From the NCBI GenBank assembly GCA_916048095.2, contig OU696586.1:8026943-8090942 (forward strand): a stretch of 64,000 nucleotides of DNA. Direction: 5' to 3'. The notes below the pieces were generated by a model. That model worked only from the letters and a program-made list of their open reading frames with translations, ran no database searches and was not told the DNA's origin. The DNA is from Sacculina carcini (Eukaryota > Arthropoda > Thecostraca > Sacculinidae). Shown piece by piece: positions 1 through 12,477 of the stretch (positions are counted from its first letter, which is position 1; every line of letters starts with the position of its first letter). The translations under genes and the position numbers were made by a program.

Positions 1-920
1 CGCCCGACGTGAGGAATAATTCAGAACTCGAACACCATCCGTTCTGGTTCTTGAAGTCAAATCCATTAGTTTTGTATATGAATTCATTCTATACGGTGAA
101 ATTGAACGTTTTATTGCTGCCCGCGGGACATTTTTATTTCATAAAAATGAGCCATCGCTTCGTTTGCGTTTGAAGCCCCTGATCATTTTACAGCCGATAT
201 TATATTATGCAATCTATATTCTGCTACGTAATATTCCTAATACATATATCATCAGATCGCAAAATATATTTAAAGGTTCACATCATTCTCCAAAATCATT
301 TGCTTAAGAGCTATTCTACTTTTATCGCTAGAATATTTACTGCTAGCAAAATATCATATACCTCGCTATCATTTAAACCCACTCTTTATAGATACATTTA
401 ATTCGCCCGTCGTGCGGAACAGTTCATAAAATATAATTAATATTCAATTCATAAAAAAATTAGTGCAAATTGAAAAAGAAAAACAAACCCACAGGAAAGT
501 TATAGCTAATCTAAAAGTCTAAATGTGAAATTTATGTTTCAATTTAGAAAACATGTTTTTCCACAACACTATCAAAACAATGCAACCTTCTGTCATCTCT
601 ATAATTCCAGGTTAATGCTTCCGCTAAAACAGCATAAGTTGGCATTACATGATATTGCAACCCATATCCTTATGCAACTTATGCTTATGCAACTTGAAAT
701 TAAACCAATTAAATTACACAGTTATATTCAGTAGTTTACTTTGTTCCCAATAGCATTTTACCCGCCCGTCGTGCGGAACGTTATTGAGGACAATAAAGCC
801 TTTATATTCAGTAGAGTGTAGCATTAATTAAACTGTACGCAATAAAACCACACCATCCATGCTTGGAGATATTATGATGCATTCTTAATTGTGATTGGGC
901 TTCAGTGAAATTTAATCGGT

Positions 921-2030
921 GTATATTCCTGTGTAATCGCAAGTGCGCATAATAGCTGTCAAATTGGCAATATGTCCTTTTGACTTTACACCGCCGTAAC
1001 GTCCTTCAGATACCCTTTGGAAAATTACAAATTATACCGTATTGTAGAAGAAAAGATTTCTAGAACGATGGTATAATTTATTTTTATGTGTAACAAATAG
1101 TTACTGAGAAATAGTAGAAAAATGAATTAATTTTAGTCGCCCGGTGTTCAAGTGTAATTTTGGATGTATTTGAGAATTTTGCCAATTTTACACGTTTTTT
1201 GTATCATTTGTGGGTATAAATTATAGCTTATCTTGTAGAACACAAAATTCTCTACACAGTAGTATATTCCTGTGTAATCGCAAGTGCGTAAATTGTGATT
1301 GGACTTCAGTGAAATTTAATCAGTGTATATTCATGTGTAATCGCAAGTGCGCATAATAGCTGTCAAATTGGCAACATGACATTTTGACTTTACACCGGCG
1401 TAACTTCCTTCAGATACACTTTGGAAAATTAATAATTATACCGTACTGTAGGAAACAAAATTTCTAGCACGATGGTATAATTAATTTTAATGTATGACAA
1501 ATAGTTCCTGAGAAATGGGTATAAAAATGAATAAATTGTAGTCACCCGGTGTTCAAGTGTAATTTTGGATGTATTTGAGAATTTTGCCAATTTTACACGT
1601 TTTTTGTATCATTTGTGGGTATAAATTACACCTTTTCTTGTAGAACACAAAATTCTCTACACAGTAGTATATTCCTGTGTAATCGCAAGTGCGCATAATA
1701 GCTGTCAAATTGGCAATATGTCCTTTTGACTTTACACCGCCGTCACTTCCTTCAGATACACTTTGGAAAATTAAGAATTATACCGCATTTAAAAAAATAC
1801 AATTTCCAGCACGATGATATAATTTATTTTAATGTGTGACAAATAGTTCCTGAGAAATAGGTAGAAAAATGAATTAATTTAGGCGCCCGGTGATCAAGTG
1901 TAATTTTGGATGTATTTGACAATTTTGCCAATTTTACACATTTTTTGTATCATTTGTGGGTATAAATTATAACATTTCTTGTAGAACACAAAATTATCTA
2001 CACAATAGTATAATTTTTATAGCTGTACCA
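921..2030 (-). repeat. Tandem array of about 340-bp units inside L copy 1
   Basis: The phrase gtgtaatcgcaagtgcg recurs at about 931, 1271, 1335 and 1677. Full units are therefore 340-342 bp, with one 64-bp partial unit. Each unit also holds the phrases ctgtcaaattggcaa, cgatggtataat and tgggtataaatta in the same order. More diverged units continue to about 2590. Confidence 0.8.
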
Positions 2031-2654
2031 TTGCTGGTTTATGAGGAATAGATAGGGGAATATTTACCAAAACATTCACGGTTTCCAGTGCTAATTTTGC
2101 ATTTTTGACTTTGTCATTTTGACTTCACACCGCCGTAACTTTTTTTTAATACACTTTGGAAAATTAAAAATTATACCGTGTTGTAGCAAACAAAATTCCC
2201 AGCATGATGGTATTATTTATTTAGTTGTGTGATAATTAGTTTTTGATACATAGAGAAAAAAGTATAGAAAATCGGACGCGTGGAGTATAAATATAATTTT
2301 GAATATAGATTGAAATTTTGTCATGTTTACATCTTTTATGTTCTATTTTTGGATATGAATTATAACCTATCTTGTAGAACAGAAAATTCTCTACACAGTG
2401 GTATAATCTGTTTGGCTGTACCATTTCTGGTTTATGAGGAGTAGATGGCAGAGCATTGACCACAATTTTCGCATTTTTCAGGGTTCATTTTGTCTTTTCA
2501 CCGCTATAACTTTTTTTGATTTCATTTTTGAAATTTAAAATTTAATCTAAAGTGTAGACAAGAAAATTTCCAACGTGATGGTATAAATTGTTAGCGGGTA
2601 GGCTGAGTGGTGGCCGAATAATAGCTGATAGAAAATGGACCAAGGAGGGTCGAA

Positions 2655-2665
2655 CACACACACAG

Positions 2666-2697
<32 letters not shown>

Positions 2698-2723
2698 ACA
2701 GAGGATCTCTTTTATATATATAG

Positions 2724-2754
<31 letters not shown>
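2655..2754. repeat. CA-rich tract followed by TA run
   Basis: CA/CAGA repeats at 2655-2703 precede gaggatctctttta and a TA run. The same order marks the 5' end of every long copy in the window. Confidence 0.85.
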
Positions 2755-2864
2755 TAATACACTTCAGGGTGTGTTCAAGGAAATAGTCACGAGGTTTTGT
2801 CATATATGTAGCACAATATGGAGATAACGGTTTTGCATTTGAATCACTGATATGTTTATACTCA

Positions 2865-2890
2865 CTGACGAATGTCGCAAGACCGAAACG
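2865..2890 (+). ncRNA. Hammerhead-ribozyme-like core (candidate)
   Basis: The sequence shows the box CTGACGA (2865-2871), a 3-bp helix GTC/GAC (2874-2876 with 2881-2883) closed by the GNRA-type loop GCAA, and the second box GAAAC (2885-2889). These are in the order and spacing of helix II of a hammerhead core. It is followed within about 70 bp by a long TA run. Such motifs are known in the terminal repeats of Penelope-like elements. I could not draw convincing helices I and III, so cleavage activity is unproven and chance similarity is possible. Confidence 0.3.
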
Positions 2891-2951
2891 TTTGACAAAG
2901 AGTGGCAGTCATTTGTGTTTTCTTTTCTTTCTTCATATATGTCAAAAACTT

Positions 2952-2955
<4 letters not shown>

Positions 2956-3039
<84 letters not shown>
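2956..3039. repeat. (TA)n microsatellite, about 84 bp
   Basis: Uninterrupted AT dinucleotides. Open frames across it are artefacts of the repeat. Confidence 0.98.
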
Positions 3040-3042
<3 letters not shown>

Positions 3043-3154
3043 CTAAATATGCTGACGATATGCTGATATTACAGATATGCTGACGGTCACAAGTATACGA
3101 AATGAACCTGGAATGAGCCAGTGGGCGGATTCACCTGCCTGTGTAGAAAGAAAG

Positions 3155-3257
3155 TTTGGGCGCTTCCGGTACATGGGGTCACCTTAGGGTGGTAATAGTG
3201 CTTGCACTCTTCCCATGCTACTGGATTTGCCTGTAATTAATAATAATAATAATAAAA
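3155..3257 (+). repeat. SINE-like or LINE-tail interspersed repeat with (TAA)n tail, copy 1
   Basis: The segment from gcgcttccggtacatgg through ggatttgcctgtaatt ends in (taa)n at about 3238-3256. Two more copies occur inverted at 25,872-26,118 and 26,124-26,365. The A/T-rich simple tail at one end fits a retroposed short element or a LINE 3' end. No RNA polymerase III boxes were recognised. Confidence 0.6.
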
Positions 3258-4418
3258 AGAGGAAAACTAAAAATCACATTTCTGGGAAGTAGCCCGATAT
3301 ATTGAATAACCCCTTCGGCACACCGGCAATAAAGCCTTTGAGAGAAAACTTCACAATGAACATGACAACGTTCACGTAAACATACATGGAGAACACACCT
3401 ACAACATACATTGGTAGCATAGCAGAAAAATAGGCAACGGCCCATACAAATTTACTTTGAATACTCGAATACTGCTGAATGCACATCATATTAGATCAAA
3501 CACAAACTGTAGAATTCACCAGTATGATACGCGTTGTGTCTGCATAAACAAGTCATGAAGGAAGAGTATTCAATGAATGGGTGCGGTGTATGGAATGATT
3601 TCGTGGTCTCTGATTGCGTGCATGGTCCATAAACATAGCGGTCAACTAGCGTTCAGCACGCGTATGAAAAGACCGCAGTTTTATATCAACACCGCATCAT
3701 TAAGCTTTGTTCGCTTAAAACTTTCATCCAGTACCAGGCAAATTACCTATTGGATACATTCATCATTCACAGGACATTCACATTCACAGGACAAATACAG
3801 AACACAGACACAGATCACAGACAAAATTGAGACACAGTAAAACAAAAAAATTCAATACAGACGAAAATGCCTGCCAAAAATGACACATCCGCGAGAATAT
3901 TCTTCTCTATTGTCTGCATAGAGAAACGGCGTTATACATATGCATACGATGATCAAAGTGAAGAGACTCCCAATATTGCTCCGGACAGAAAGATACAGCT
4001 TGAAAATGGTTACTGCTCTCGATGTACCGGGAGAATATATAACATGACAATTTCGTATTGACACTACGAAGTTTTCATACTTCCATTATGTACTTGCCTT
4101 CTGGTACTTCCATTATGGAATTGCCACTTTTTCGATATGAAATGACTGGATAAATAATACAACACTTGTTTTCACAGGATACTTTCAGCCACAGCAAAGT
4201 TATCTGCATACAGCGGTGTTTTGGCTCAAAATCTTAATACAATGATTGATCCCTCATGGGCCTACCACCCGTCATGACCAGCACATATTCTCCAGGTTCA
4301 TTCACGCTTGCTCACAGTGTCTGACAGCTCCATTTTCCTTACAGCTCAGATTTCACTTTCACATCCCTAGTGATTAACTCATTGCGTATTTTGGATTGAC
4401 TTTCCATTAGACAAGTAC
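3258..4418. other. Stretch without recognised gene
   Basis: Nothing firmly identifiable was seen. A hydrophobic 71-codon frame on the minus strand (3274-3489) has aromatic and valine-rich segments but no recognised family and no convincing splice context. It may be chance. Confidence 0.4.
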
Positions 4419-5596
4419 CTGATCAGTAGGGTGGCCTATTGGTGCGCTAAGAATTGGTAAAAGTTGCGCTAAAAAACCCTAACAGTTGCACTAATAAGTT
4501 GCACTTAAAATTTTACAAAAAATTCACTAAAACTCTCAAAAAGCTGGTGAAAATCACTTAATTATGAAACTTAATTTCCTCACTTTTTGTGAGGAAAATT
4601 TGTACGTTTTACATTCGATAACAATTACGACAATGTTTTGATCACTCGCGGTTGTGCTAGAATTGCATGCTTCATGAGCTTCAACTGTCACCTCACTGGG
4701 GATTCGGAAGCGCTAAAAATCTCAAATAGTTGTGCTAATAAGTTGAGCTCAATGGTTCGCTAAATATCGTCAATTTTAAATAATAGGGTAATACAATTTA
4801 AACACTGAAATCACTCCTTAACATTATACCTTGGGAGTTTCACGTTTGTTTCTACTTAATGCATTTTGAGCATTGGTGGTTGCGTTAGGATTGTGTGTTT
4901 CACATGCTTATCTAGTCTGTCGAGTCTGTCGCACTGATGCCTGGTAGTGGCATTTAAATACACAACATTATTTGAAATTCTCACTTGATGTTAATTATAT
5001 TTAATGTTTCAATGTCTAAATGGATTTTGCAGATAAAGCATTATCTGATTATGCGGTAATTATATTCAAGTACTGTTGATCTAACTAGTTGATCTAAGGT
5101 TGCTCGAAAAGTATAAAAATTCATGTTTAATTCTATTGCACAAATACACGTGGCTATATCACAGTTTTATGTCTATATTATATTTAATATGTCTGCATTG
5201 TGTTTATACATATGTGTGTTTGTATGTCGTGATATGCACACGCAGGATGTCTAGCACCACACACGGACACAATATTCAGCAACTTTCCAAATACATGCTT
5301 ATCGAGTATATATTGATAATACATGAACATTTGCTACAATGTACACCTTTACAACTGTATATTTTTCTCGATAGTGTAAAATGATTGTTCTAAAAGTTCA
5401 AAATTGTCCTAAATCTATATAGTTGATGTTAAAAAAGGAAACGTTGCAAACGTTGCGCTAAAAATAAAAAGTTGCATATATAACTTATTACAAACTTAAC
5501 TCACATCAATACAATATTGATATTTGGGCTCCTTATGACAAGCAGATTATATGATAAAAAGTTGCATTTGCAACAAAAGGTCACCCTACTGATCAG
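4419..5596. mobile_element. hAT-like non-autonomous DNA transposon with terminal inverted repeats
   Basis: The left end at 4419-4436 reads CTGATCAGTAGGGTGGCC. The reverse complement of the right end at 5579-5596 reads CTGATCAGTAGGGTGACC, so 17 of 18 bases match. A CAG-start followed by GGTGnCC is typical of hAT termini. The interior holds short direct repeats around ttgcgctaa and aataagttg and no transposase. No clean 8-bp target duplication is visible; because CTGATCAG is itself palindromic the exact edge is ambiguous. Confidence 0.6.
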
Positions 5597-8074
5597 TAGG
5601 CAAAGTTCAGGCTGCACGATTCAGGGTAAATATACAATCGGAAGACGTGAATGTTTCGTCAGTTGTCGAATGGGTATAAATTATGAGTAGAAACATGAGT
5701 GTGATTACGCAATAATGAGTAGAAACACACCATATTGTTACATTGTCAAGATTATTGGTCATCCTTATCAAAAAGGCAGCGAATAACGAGAAAATATCAT
5801 TTTTTCTTCGAGGAAATATCATCTCATCTATTCTTATCATCTATCACATTTATCTTCAAAATGTGAGACTTCTGGCAACACAATTTCCATAATATAATAC
5901 ATGCTAAAGCGAAAGAAATTGCAAGAAATACTGCCTAAATACCTATAGAATCTTATCATGCGTATCATTGCACGCTTAACCAACTGGAAATTGTATTCAT
6001 GCGTCGACAGAATTTTTATTTTTGACCAGACGAAAATGCCACGTCATGCAAGAATTCACAGTTCTAAGAAGCACCATACTGTTGATGCCCCATAGAATTA
6101 TGCTAATGCGCCTGGGCGTGGAGAATTGATGGCATGAAAAAGGACTATTCTAAAATCCATTTTAAAGCCGAACATTAATATTATTGCCGAATATAAAATT
6201 CGTTTACTGTTCTCAAAGGAGTGGCATAGCCATTGGAAACAAGAACAAAAATGAAGCTGGAATATCTAACGGAAATAAAAAGGCAAGCCTACACAGAATA
6301 CGAATAACAATCTGATGTCATTTTAATACGATTCGTAATCGCGATTTGTTTGCTGTTATCACTGCCAAACCAACGTATATTTCTTTATAACCTGACACAA
6401 CTTGATGAAAAACTGTCAAGACCATATACAAATAAGTAGGGACATATAGTGAGGCTAAATGAAATAATATTCTAGTAATATTTATCATCCATCCAATTCA
6501 ATTAATATTAATCATCCATCCCGTTCATTCAAGTGATGTTGATTTCATTGATATGATGGGTATATGCCATGACATATGAGTTTGATGTGAACATGTCGTG
6601 GCATATATTATAGTGTCATAAAGATAGTCTTATAAAGTCCTCTATCTTCCTATAAATTATTCGAAATTACTTCATCCTCTTTCGTCTAAATCACATGCTG
6701 AATCAAGCACGAACAGAAACGATAGCCAAGTGCGTGCATCAAGGAAATTATTTGAAGTTCAAAACCAAGCGTCAAAGATCACCGGCATATTATGCAAATG
6801 TCACGAATATGAAATATAGGCCTCACAAACACTATATTCAACTATCACTTACTTGTATTGCACGGATAGATATGGGGAAGATCCGTCAGTTGTTCAAGGT
6901 CTCATGAGAACCATGGGTGTGGTATATATTCACACTTTAAATGGTATTTCCCATGATAATGCCAGCTTCAAATAAAATAAATATACGTTGACCACCATAT
7001 TTTCAATTGAATTTGTTATAACCTCAGATATTACAGCATGTTTGGACCATTTGTATTGGCAGCTACAGTTGGGTTACCAGAATACATTTTAAGGTCTTCG
7101 CAGATATATTTCTTTAGAAGGAGGCATGAGAGAATTGTGATGTACTTCCTCGTCTTGCTGTTTAATAATTCGGTTATGTCTAGCCTACAATATTTGCACA
7201 CCATATGTGCACTTTCGTAGAAATACTGACATCGGTGCACAGTGGAGAATGAAGGATGGTAATAAGCCCTGCGAAATTAAGGGCAAATTATAAATAAATC
7301 AATCATTCAATAAATCAATCTACAGAGTGAGAATGAGAATAGCGCAAACACTATAAATTGCATTACTGTAATTCACATGCACATTGATCATCATTAGAAA
7401 GAGAAAAAACAATAAAAACAGAGAACAAAAACATACTTGAAATTATATAAAGATAAACGGAATACAAATGAGTTTATCGGATATTAAAATGAGTTTTTCA
7501 AAACGCATGTTTGATCCCAAGTGTTTACTTCAACAGTATAGTCCAACTCAAGAGAATAAATAAGACAGAAAACGGCTCGAACAAAATTAATGAGTGATTT
7601 GGATAATATGTAATTATTGCGCTCTCGCTACTATATGCGTATCCATCAGTGCATTGAAACTATGAAAAATCTGGAACAATGGTCAAATTAATAGAACACA
7701 TACAATACAACTTAATACAACTTAATAGATTATCATATCTTTCATGAGTAGCGTGATTTGGGTAATATAATTTTTTAATATACAGTGCGCTTTGAAATAC
7801 AGCTATATGTATACTTTATTCACGAATATGTATTTACAAGCATTAGAAATTACATAACTATATGAGAGGAAGTACCAGGAATGTCCGCTGTGCTGATATA
7901 AGAGCTTGTCCACGAGCGGATACGGACGCAAACTTAACTTGGCTTGTAAATCTTTCAGGATCTCCAGCCACTATCAGATAGTCGCATGCACTGAGCTTGT
8001 TATAGTTCCCCGGATACAATTGACAGGTGGATGGGTATTGGTACACATTGATCCGACAAATGCAGCTAGCTTAC
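5597..8074. other. Stretch without recognised exon (would be intronic to the ligand gene)
   Basis: AT-rich, with no recognised repeat or coding segment. It lies downstream of the minus-strand splice donor at 8074, so it would be intron 1 of the BMP-like gene if that call is right. No cysteine-knot domain was recognised in it or further left in the window. Confidence 0.4.
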
Positions 8075-8513
8075 CGTCGTGCGAGAACGTGCGCACCGTT
8101 GTGGCACTGCCCGTCAGAGAGCCGGGAAGGTCCAGTTCGACAGTGTTCCACTTCGAGGTCGTTGCCGAGACCCGTTCGAACATCTTGCGCATGTACTCTG
8201 GCACAACTGGAGGCTGATGACCAGATGGTGGCCTTCGCTGCCGGCCCAACATGCGCAGAAACGAGTTTTCCAGCAGTTGCATGTCTGACTGTGGTAGTTC
8301 CGAAGCAAGAGACATCGCGGACGGCGACTTCGGTGAAGAAGAGACTGCCGTCGCTGTCGAAAATACTCTGTTGCTTGTCACGATCCACATAAATAGCACC
8401 AGGCGGGACTGTAAAAGTTGCGGCGCACGTCGCTTTGCACATGAGGCACGCAGACATCGCAGCCACTGTGCGGCTAAAGGAGTGGACATTGTCGATAAAT
8501 TCGACCGCCTCAT
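8075..8513 (-). CDS. First coding exon of a BMP/TGF-beta superfamily ligand (signal peptide and propeptide start)
   Basis: BMP-type ligands are secreted as dimeric precursors; the propeptide guides folding and is later removed. The frame opens with ATG at 8513 after an in-frame stop upstream and encodes about 146 residues. A hydrophobic stretch (RLVLFMWIV) follows an Arg/Lys-rich leader and could be a signal peptide. Residues PPVVPEYMRKMFERV and TTVRTFSHD match the two best conserved propeptide blocks (VPxYMxxLY and TVRSF). The exon ends at 8075 exactly before GTAAGC, a good donor, close to where BMP2/4-type genes carry their coding intron. The local GC content is far above the flanks. The mature cysteine-knot exon is not in the window, so the subfamily is not certain. 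Confidence 0.68.
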
Positions 8514-8964
8514 GGACGCTTCCACTACACACCTACGCTAGAAATCGACTGACCGCTTCTTCATAATGCCACAACAGTCAGTATCGCGCCGGCTCGCTGC
8601 CTCAAGCGATCACGTGCAGCCAGATCACACCCACCCACACCTACGCACACAAACTAGCCCGCGTGACGCACGGACCTTCGCACCAACCGGTTGAAATCAA
8701 CGATCAACGAATCAACAGCCGTTATCGACGCGATTGGCCCACGAGCGTTATTGACGCGCGAATAGCACACTCACATTTACGAATCACCAGTGACAGTGCA
8801 CGAACAGTGTCCAGCATACATATACACACACGCGCGCATACACGCACGTGCTCATTCTCGCGCCAAAACTGCATACGGACGGCAACGCAGTGAAGACGCG
8901 CAAACAAGCAGGCTCCCACTTCGCCTGTCCTCTCGCCAACTTGTGTCCATTCCCTCACACACAC

Positions 8965-9004
<40 letters not shown>

Positions 9005-9350
9005 ACAAGCATACCGGCACGCGTTAGCATGTATGCAGACGGACACACAGACAGAGGGCGTTTAACGCGGACAGGTGCGCGGACTTGCTCATATGTGTCC
9101 GTGGAGACGTAATGTCTGGATGGAACGACACACAACCTCGTGTACGCACAGCCACACAGACGCTGCTTAAACGGTGGAGCACACACACACGCACTCACTC
9201 TCATGCACACGTACACACACACACACACACACACAACCACACATGTAGTGAGCGTGAGAAAGAGCCAAAGGTAAAAGATGGCCAGGATAAAACATTTGCG
9301 CGTGTGCGAGTGAGCCTTCATATATGCGTGTTATTACAGCTTTAACTTGC
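8514..9350 (-). promoter_or_regulatory. GC/CA-rich 5' flank of the BMP-like exon (possible promoter or 5' UTR)
   Basis: This flank is notably richer in GC and CpG than its surroundings and holds several CA arrays (8822-8855, 8957-9004, 9181-9240). No TATA box or initiator is evident, and the transcription start cannot be placed. Long open frames on both strands here are produced by the CA repeats. Confidence 0.35.
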
Positions 9351-12300
9351 CAAGCGCGGAAAAAGCAATGGTGTGATAAAACTGACTTGCTAATGTAGTT
9401 TTCTCATGATAATCCTACCGCTCTTGTACACACACTCACACCAACGCCCACAGTATGTATCACACATGCACACCTACCCGAAAAAATTTTCATGGTCTTC
9501 AGTAGCAAACATTTTGGCTACAAGTAATATAATATAATTGTTATAGACGCTATTCTCTAGTCAACGGTGTATCAGAATTTCTGAAAAAATTGGTTGCAAC
9601 CCCATAGAAATATTAGATTCATATAACTATAGGGTGTTTAAGTGAAATTTTCATGAATGCACGAACATAATCAGAGCTAACAAAAAATCAAAAACGGTTT
9701 TTATATTGTGAAAACTATATTATATTTTCGGGAAAAAGTAAACTTATAATCAACCTAAAAACGAATTTGTGATTCGTAAAAATACCAATTATCTTGCAGT
9801 TATGGGAGAGGAAAGCGTTATACACCCTACTATTCTATTTTGCACATTTTTTCTAGGTTTTGATGCAATTTTTACTATATACCACTAAAAATTGTCCAAC
9901 AACGCAAAAAGGTTAATAATTATCAAAAAAATAAGTAAAAGAAAACATTAATGCAAAAACGTTAATTATTTCCTTGCTCATTAGTAACGCAATATACTCT
10001 TTTAGTTAGGATGTTCTTTACATAGCTTCAATAAGAATTTTCCTTGCGCCATTATGGGTATTCTCGTTTCACAACTTCATCAGTAGAAATTTCCGAATTG
10101 CATGAATCGAGCACTTTCAAGAATGCGTAATATAATAATGTTTGTCAGCGCATTGCGGCATGGGCGTAAATCACGGAGTGTATGAGAGTGTATACACCTT
10201 GCGACTGATTCGCTGGGGTATGAATATGCAGTTATACTCCCTATAATTCTGCTCATTTAAGCTCATTGGATATATTGCTATCGAAATCAGCATAACAAAA
10301 TGTAGCAATTCACTATACATGTGTATGTATGCAATGATATGCAATACACTTTTCATTGAGGTATGTGTGTTGTAATATACCGGGAATAAAATGTTGAGTG
10401 TCTCATGCAATGCCCAACTGAGTCAACTTTAAAGACTAATGTATAATTGTTTTGAACCAAAAATCATAATCCTCATAATTTTCTGCTCTGCACAATTTGT
10501 GTTGTCCTTGCCCACGCCTGTAATTCCTCCATTCCGACAGCATTAACTTGTCCTATCTACATTCTTTTTGGCACTTAGCACCGGTGTTTGATAACCAATA
10601 ATGTGTAATGTGTTCTTTATTCTTGTTTTCAAACTCGCTTACTTCATTTTTCTATTTGTTTTAATATAATTTGTGTCATTTTCTGCTGGCTCATGTATTT
10701 TAACCCCTTTCCCACTATGACTCTTTTATATTGTTGCCGCCATTTTTACTGTTTACGCGCCTCGGCTTTACTTGACGCTATATCAAATACATGTGTAGCT
10801 TTTTTGGTTTGGTACCAGCACTCAGAAACTCAGAAACTGGATATATTAATACAGCACAATTACATGTACGCAAAATAGAGCTCACTGCGCGGTTAACGCT
10901 ACACACTACTACTGTGACTACTGTGTTCAATCTACCATGGCTTACGTGACATTTGATATGGCTCTTGTCATACGATCTGTCATCATCAGCTGACGCTGCC
11001 AGCGCTGGCAGGTTGCACTGCACCTTCCTGGAATGCACACACCGGGCAGTGCAAGTCCATCATTGTGCAAACCACACATACATACAGATGAACGCACACA
11101 CATTCGCAACACCACAGATGATTTCAAACACATACAAGCAATGTGAAACCTGATACCACAGTCCAACACATGTTTGTTTACTTGTTTTGTTTATTGCTGC
11201 CATCCCTCTGAGCCTTGGTACAAATATACGATCTTGAATTCTTGATCTTGCGGTGTTGTTTGTTACGCTCGCGTCCTAATATTTGTATTACGTTTTCATT
11301 AGCTCTGTAACAGCGATGTTGCAGATGTCACCAGTTGTAAAAGAGTTGGCTGTTGGTTGCTGTTGTTGGCGTGGTAGTCTTGTGGAGCAGCCTCTTGAAG
11401 TTGTGTGCAGCGATAATGCGTATTGCCGATTCCAAACACAGTTGATTGTTGAAAATAAACTTATTGCGTCGTGATAATATCTCTAATGTTGCAGTTCCTA
11501 CTTCTGTTGTTCCTAACCCTATCTGTCATAATGTTATCCCCAATGTTCTATCCGGTGGTCTATTTCCTATTCTATCCCGTCCCCTAATTCTCACTCACTC
11601 CCTACATGATGGCCTAGTCTGTATTCTCCAATACTCTAATCGGTATTCTCCTATTCTTATATGTTTTATCCACTGGTGTTGCTATATTATGTTTCCGTTC
11701 TCCCCCGAAGGGTGAAAACACTGTGCTTATATACCGCTAACTAGCGCCGCGTACTACACTATACAGCTCCAAGCTGGGCACGGCCTAAGTAAACAAGTAC
11801 ATGAGTGGAATACGCATATCTATGCTGGTCACTACGCAAGCGGTTTCTATGTTACAAAAACATCTGGAAAGCAGCCGCAGTGATAGATGTGTTTATGTGT
11901 GTGCACGACCGACGCTCTGGTTTCTACTTCTAGCCTACTGCTGCCATAAATTTACACAATGCACAAGGAAGGCAATGCACGAGTGTTAAATCAAGATATA
12001 ATAATAAAAGTTATATATAACACCGCATCAAATATAAACATTGTTACAAGCTGCTTAAAAATGGAGTAAATCATTTTTACAGTACTGAACGAATCGCGTC
12101 CTAAATAGGTGCCATATATCCAGCACGCACGACATGGTTGCCTTCTCAGCGCTGAGTGACAACTTCTTAGAACTTCTAGATAAAGCGTTCATAACCATGT
12201 ATGTGAGCCTGATTACCAGGGATATAAGTAAGCCTATAAAGGTTGAATATAATATATGTTCTCATATATGCATTATTTTCTTTCCTGAAAAGAATGCTTG

Positions 12301-12459
12301 CTTAATTCTCTTGTAGTAACATTAAACTTTATAAAATATTATTCAATAAAATGGTTTTCTTATTACGTCGTTCTTATTTATATTTTTTATATCTATCAAG
12401 AATCCAGGAGGTGCGATAACTTTATGCTGATTTGAAAAGTGAGCTAACACTGAAAAACG
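9351..12459. other. Stretch without recognised gene
   Basis: AT-rich unique sequence. The only structure I can point to is a perfect 16-bp palindrome CTGCCAGCGCTGGCAG at 10,996-11,011 in a small GC-richer patch. Frames of 60-90 codons here match nothing I recognise. Confidence 0.4.
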
Positions 12460-12477
12460 TTAACACTAGAAAGACCG
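12460..12477 (+). mobile_element. piggyBac-like terminus (orphan)
   Basis: TTAA at 12,460-12,463 is followed directly by CACTAGAAAGACCG. TTAA plus C(C/A)CTAGAAAG is the usual beginning of piggyBac-superfamily inverted repeats. A short dyad GACCGgaaCGGTC follows at about 12,510. I found no matching inverted end nearby, so this is a truncated element or a chance match. Confidence 0.4.

Larger units (their letters stand above)
1..2754 (-). mobile_element. Long (L) copy 1 of the CCCGCCC-motif interspersed family, cut by window edge
   Basis: No protein is encoded; the short open frames here are shadows. Read on the minus strand, the element starts beside a TA run at about 2712-2754, then a CA/GT-rich tract (2655-2703), then diverged and regular 340-bp units, then AT-rich spacers carrying the recurring motif CCGCACGACGGGCGGG (plus-strand complement near 404 and 763). 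It matches 14,945-17,460 almost base for base at a near constant offset of 14,761-14,762, so the two copies share a recent origin. The first about 185 bp instead match the short form of the family, so this copy is chimeric. The terminus lies outside the window. Confidence 0.75.

Noticed and set aside
2588-3083. Open frames of 60-79 codons on both strands
   Set aside because: They are translations of CA and TA microsatellites.
3274-3489. Hydrophobic minus-strand frame as a membrane-protein exon
   Set aside because: No conserved motif, no clear splice sites, and AT-rich DNA easily yields such frames.
8071-8541. Alternative frames on both strands over the BMP-like exon
   Set aside because: High GC keeps several frames open; only the frame from ATG 8513 carries conserved propeptide blocks and a donor.
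8722-9345. 199-codon minus frame and overlapping plus frames
   Set aside because: Built from CA/GT arrays (Cys-Val and Thr-His runs), with no domain.
9610-9835. Small inverted words atagggtgt and acaccctactat as a MITE
   Set aside because: The match is short and imperfect, with no target duplication.
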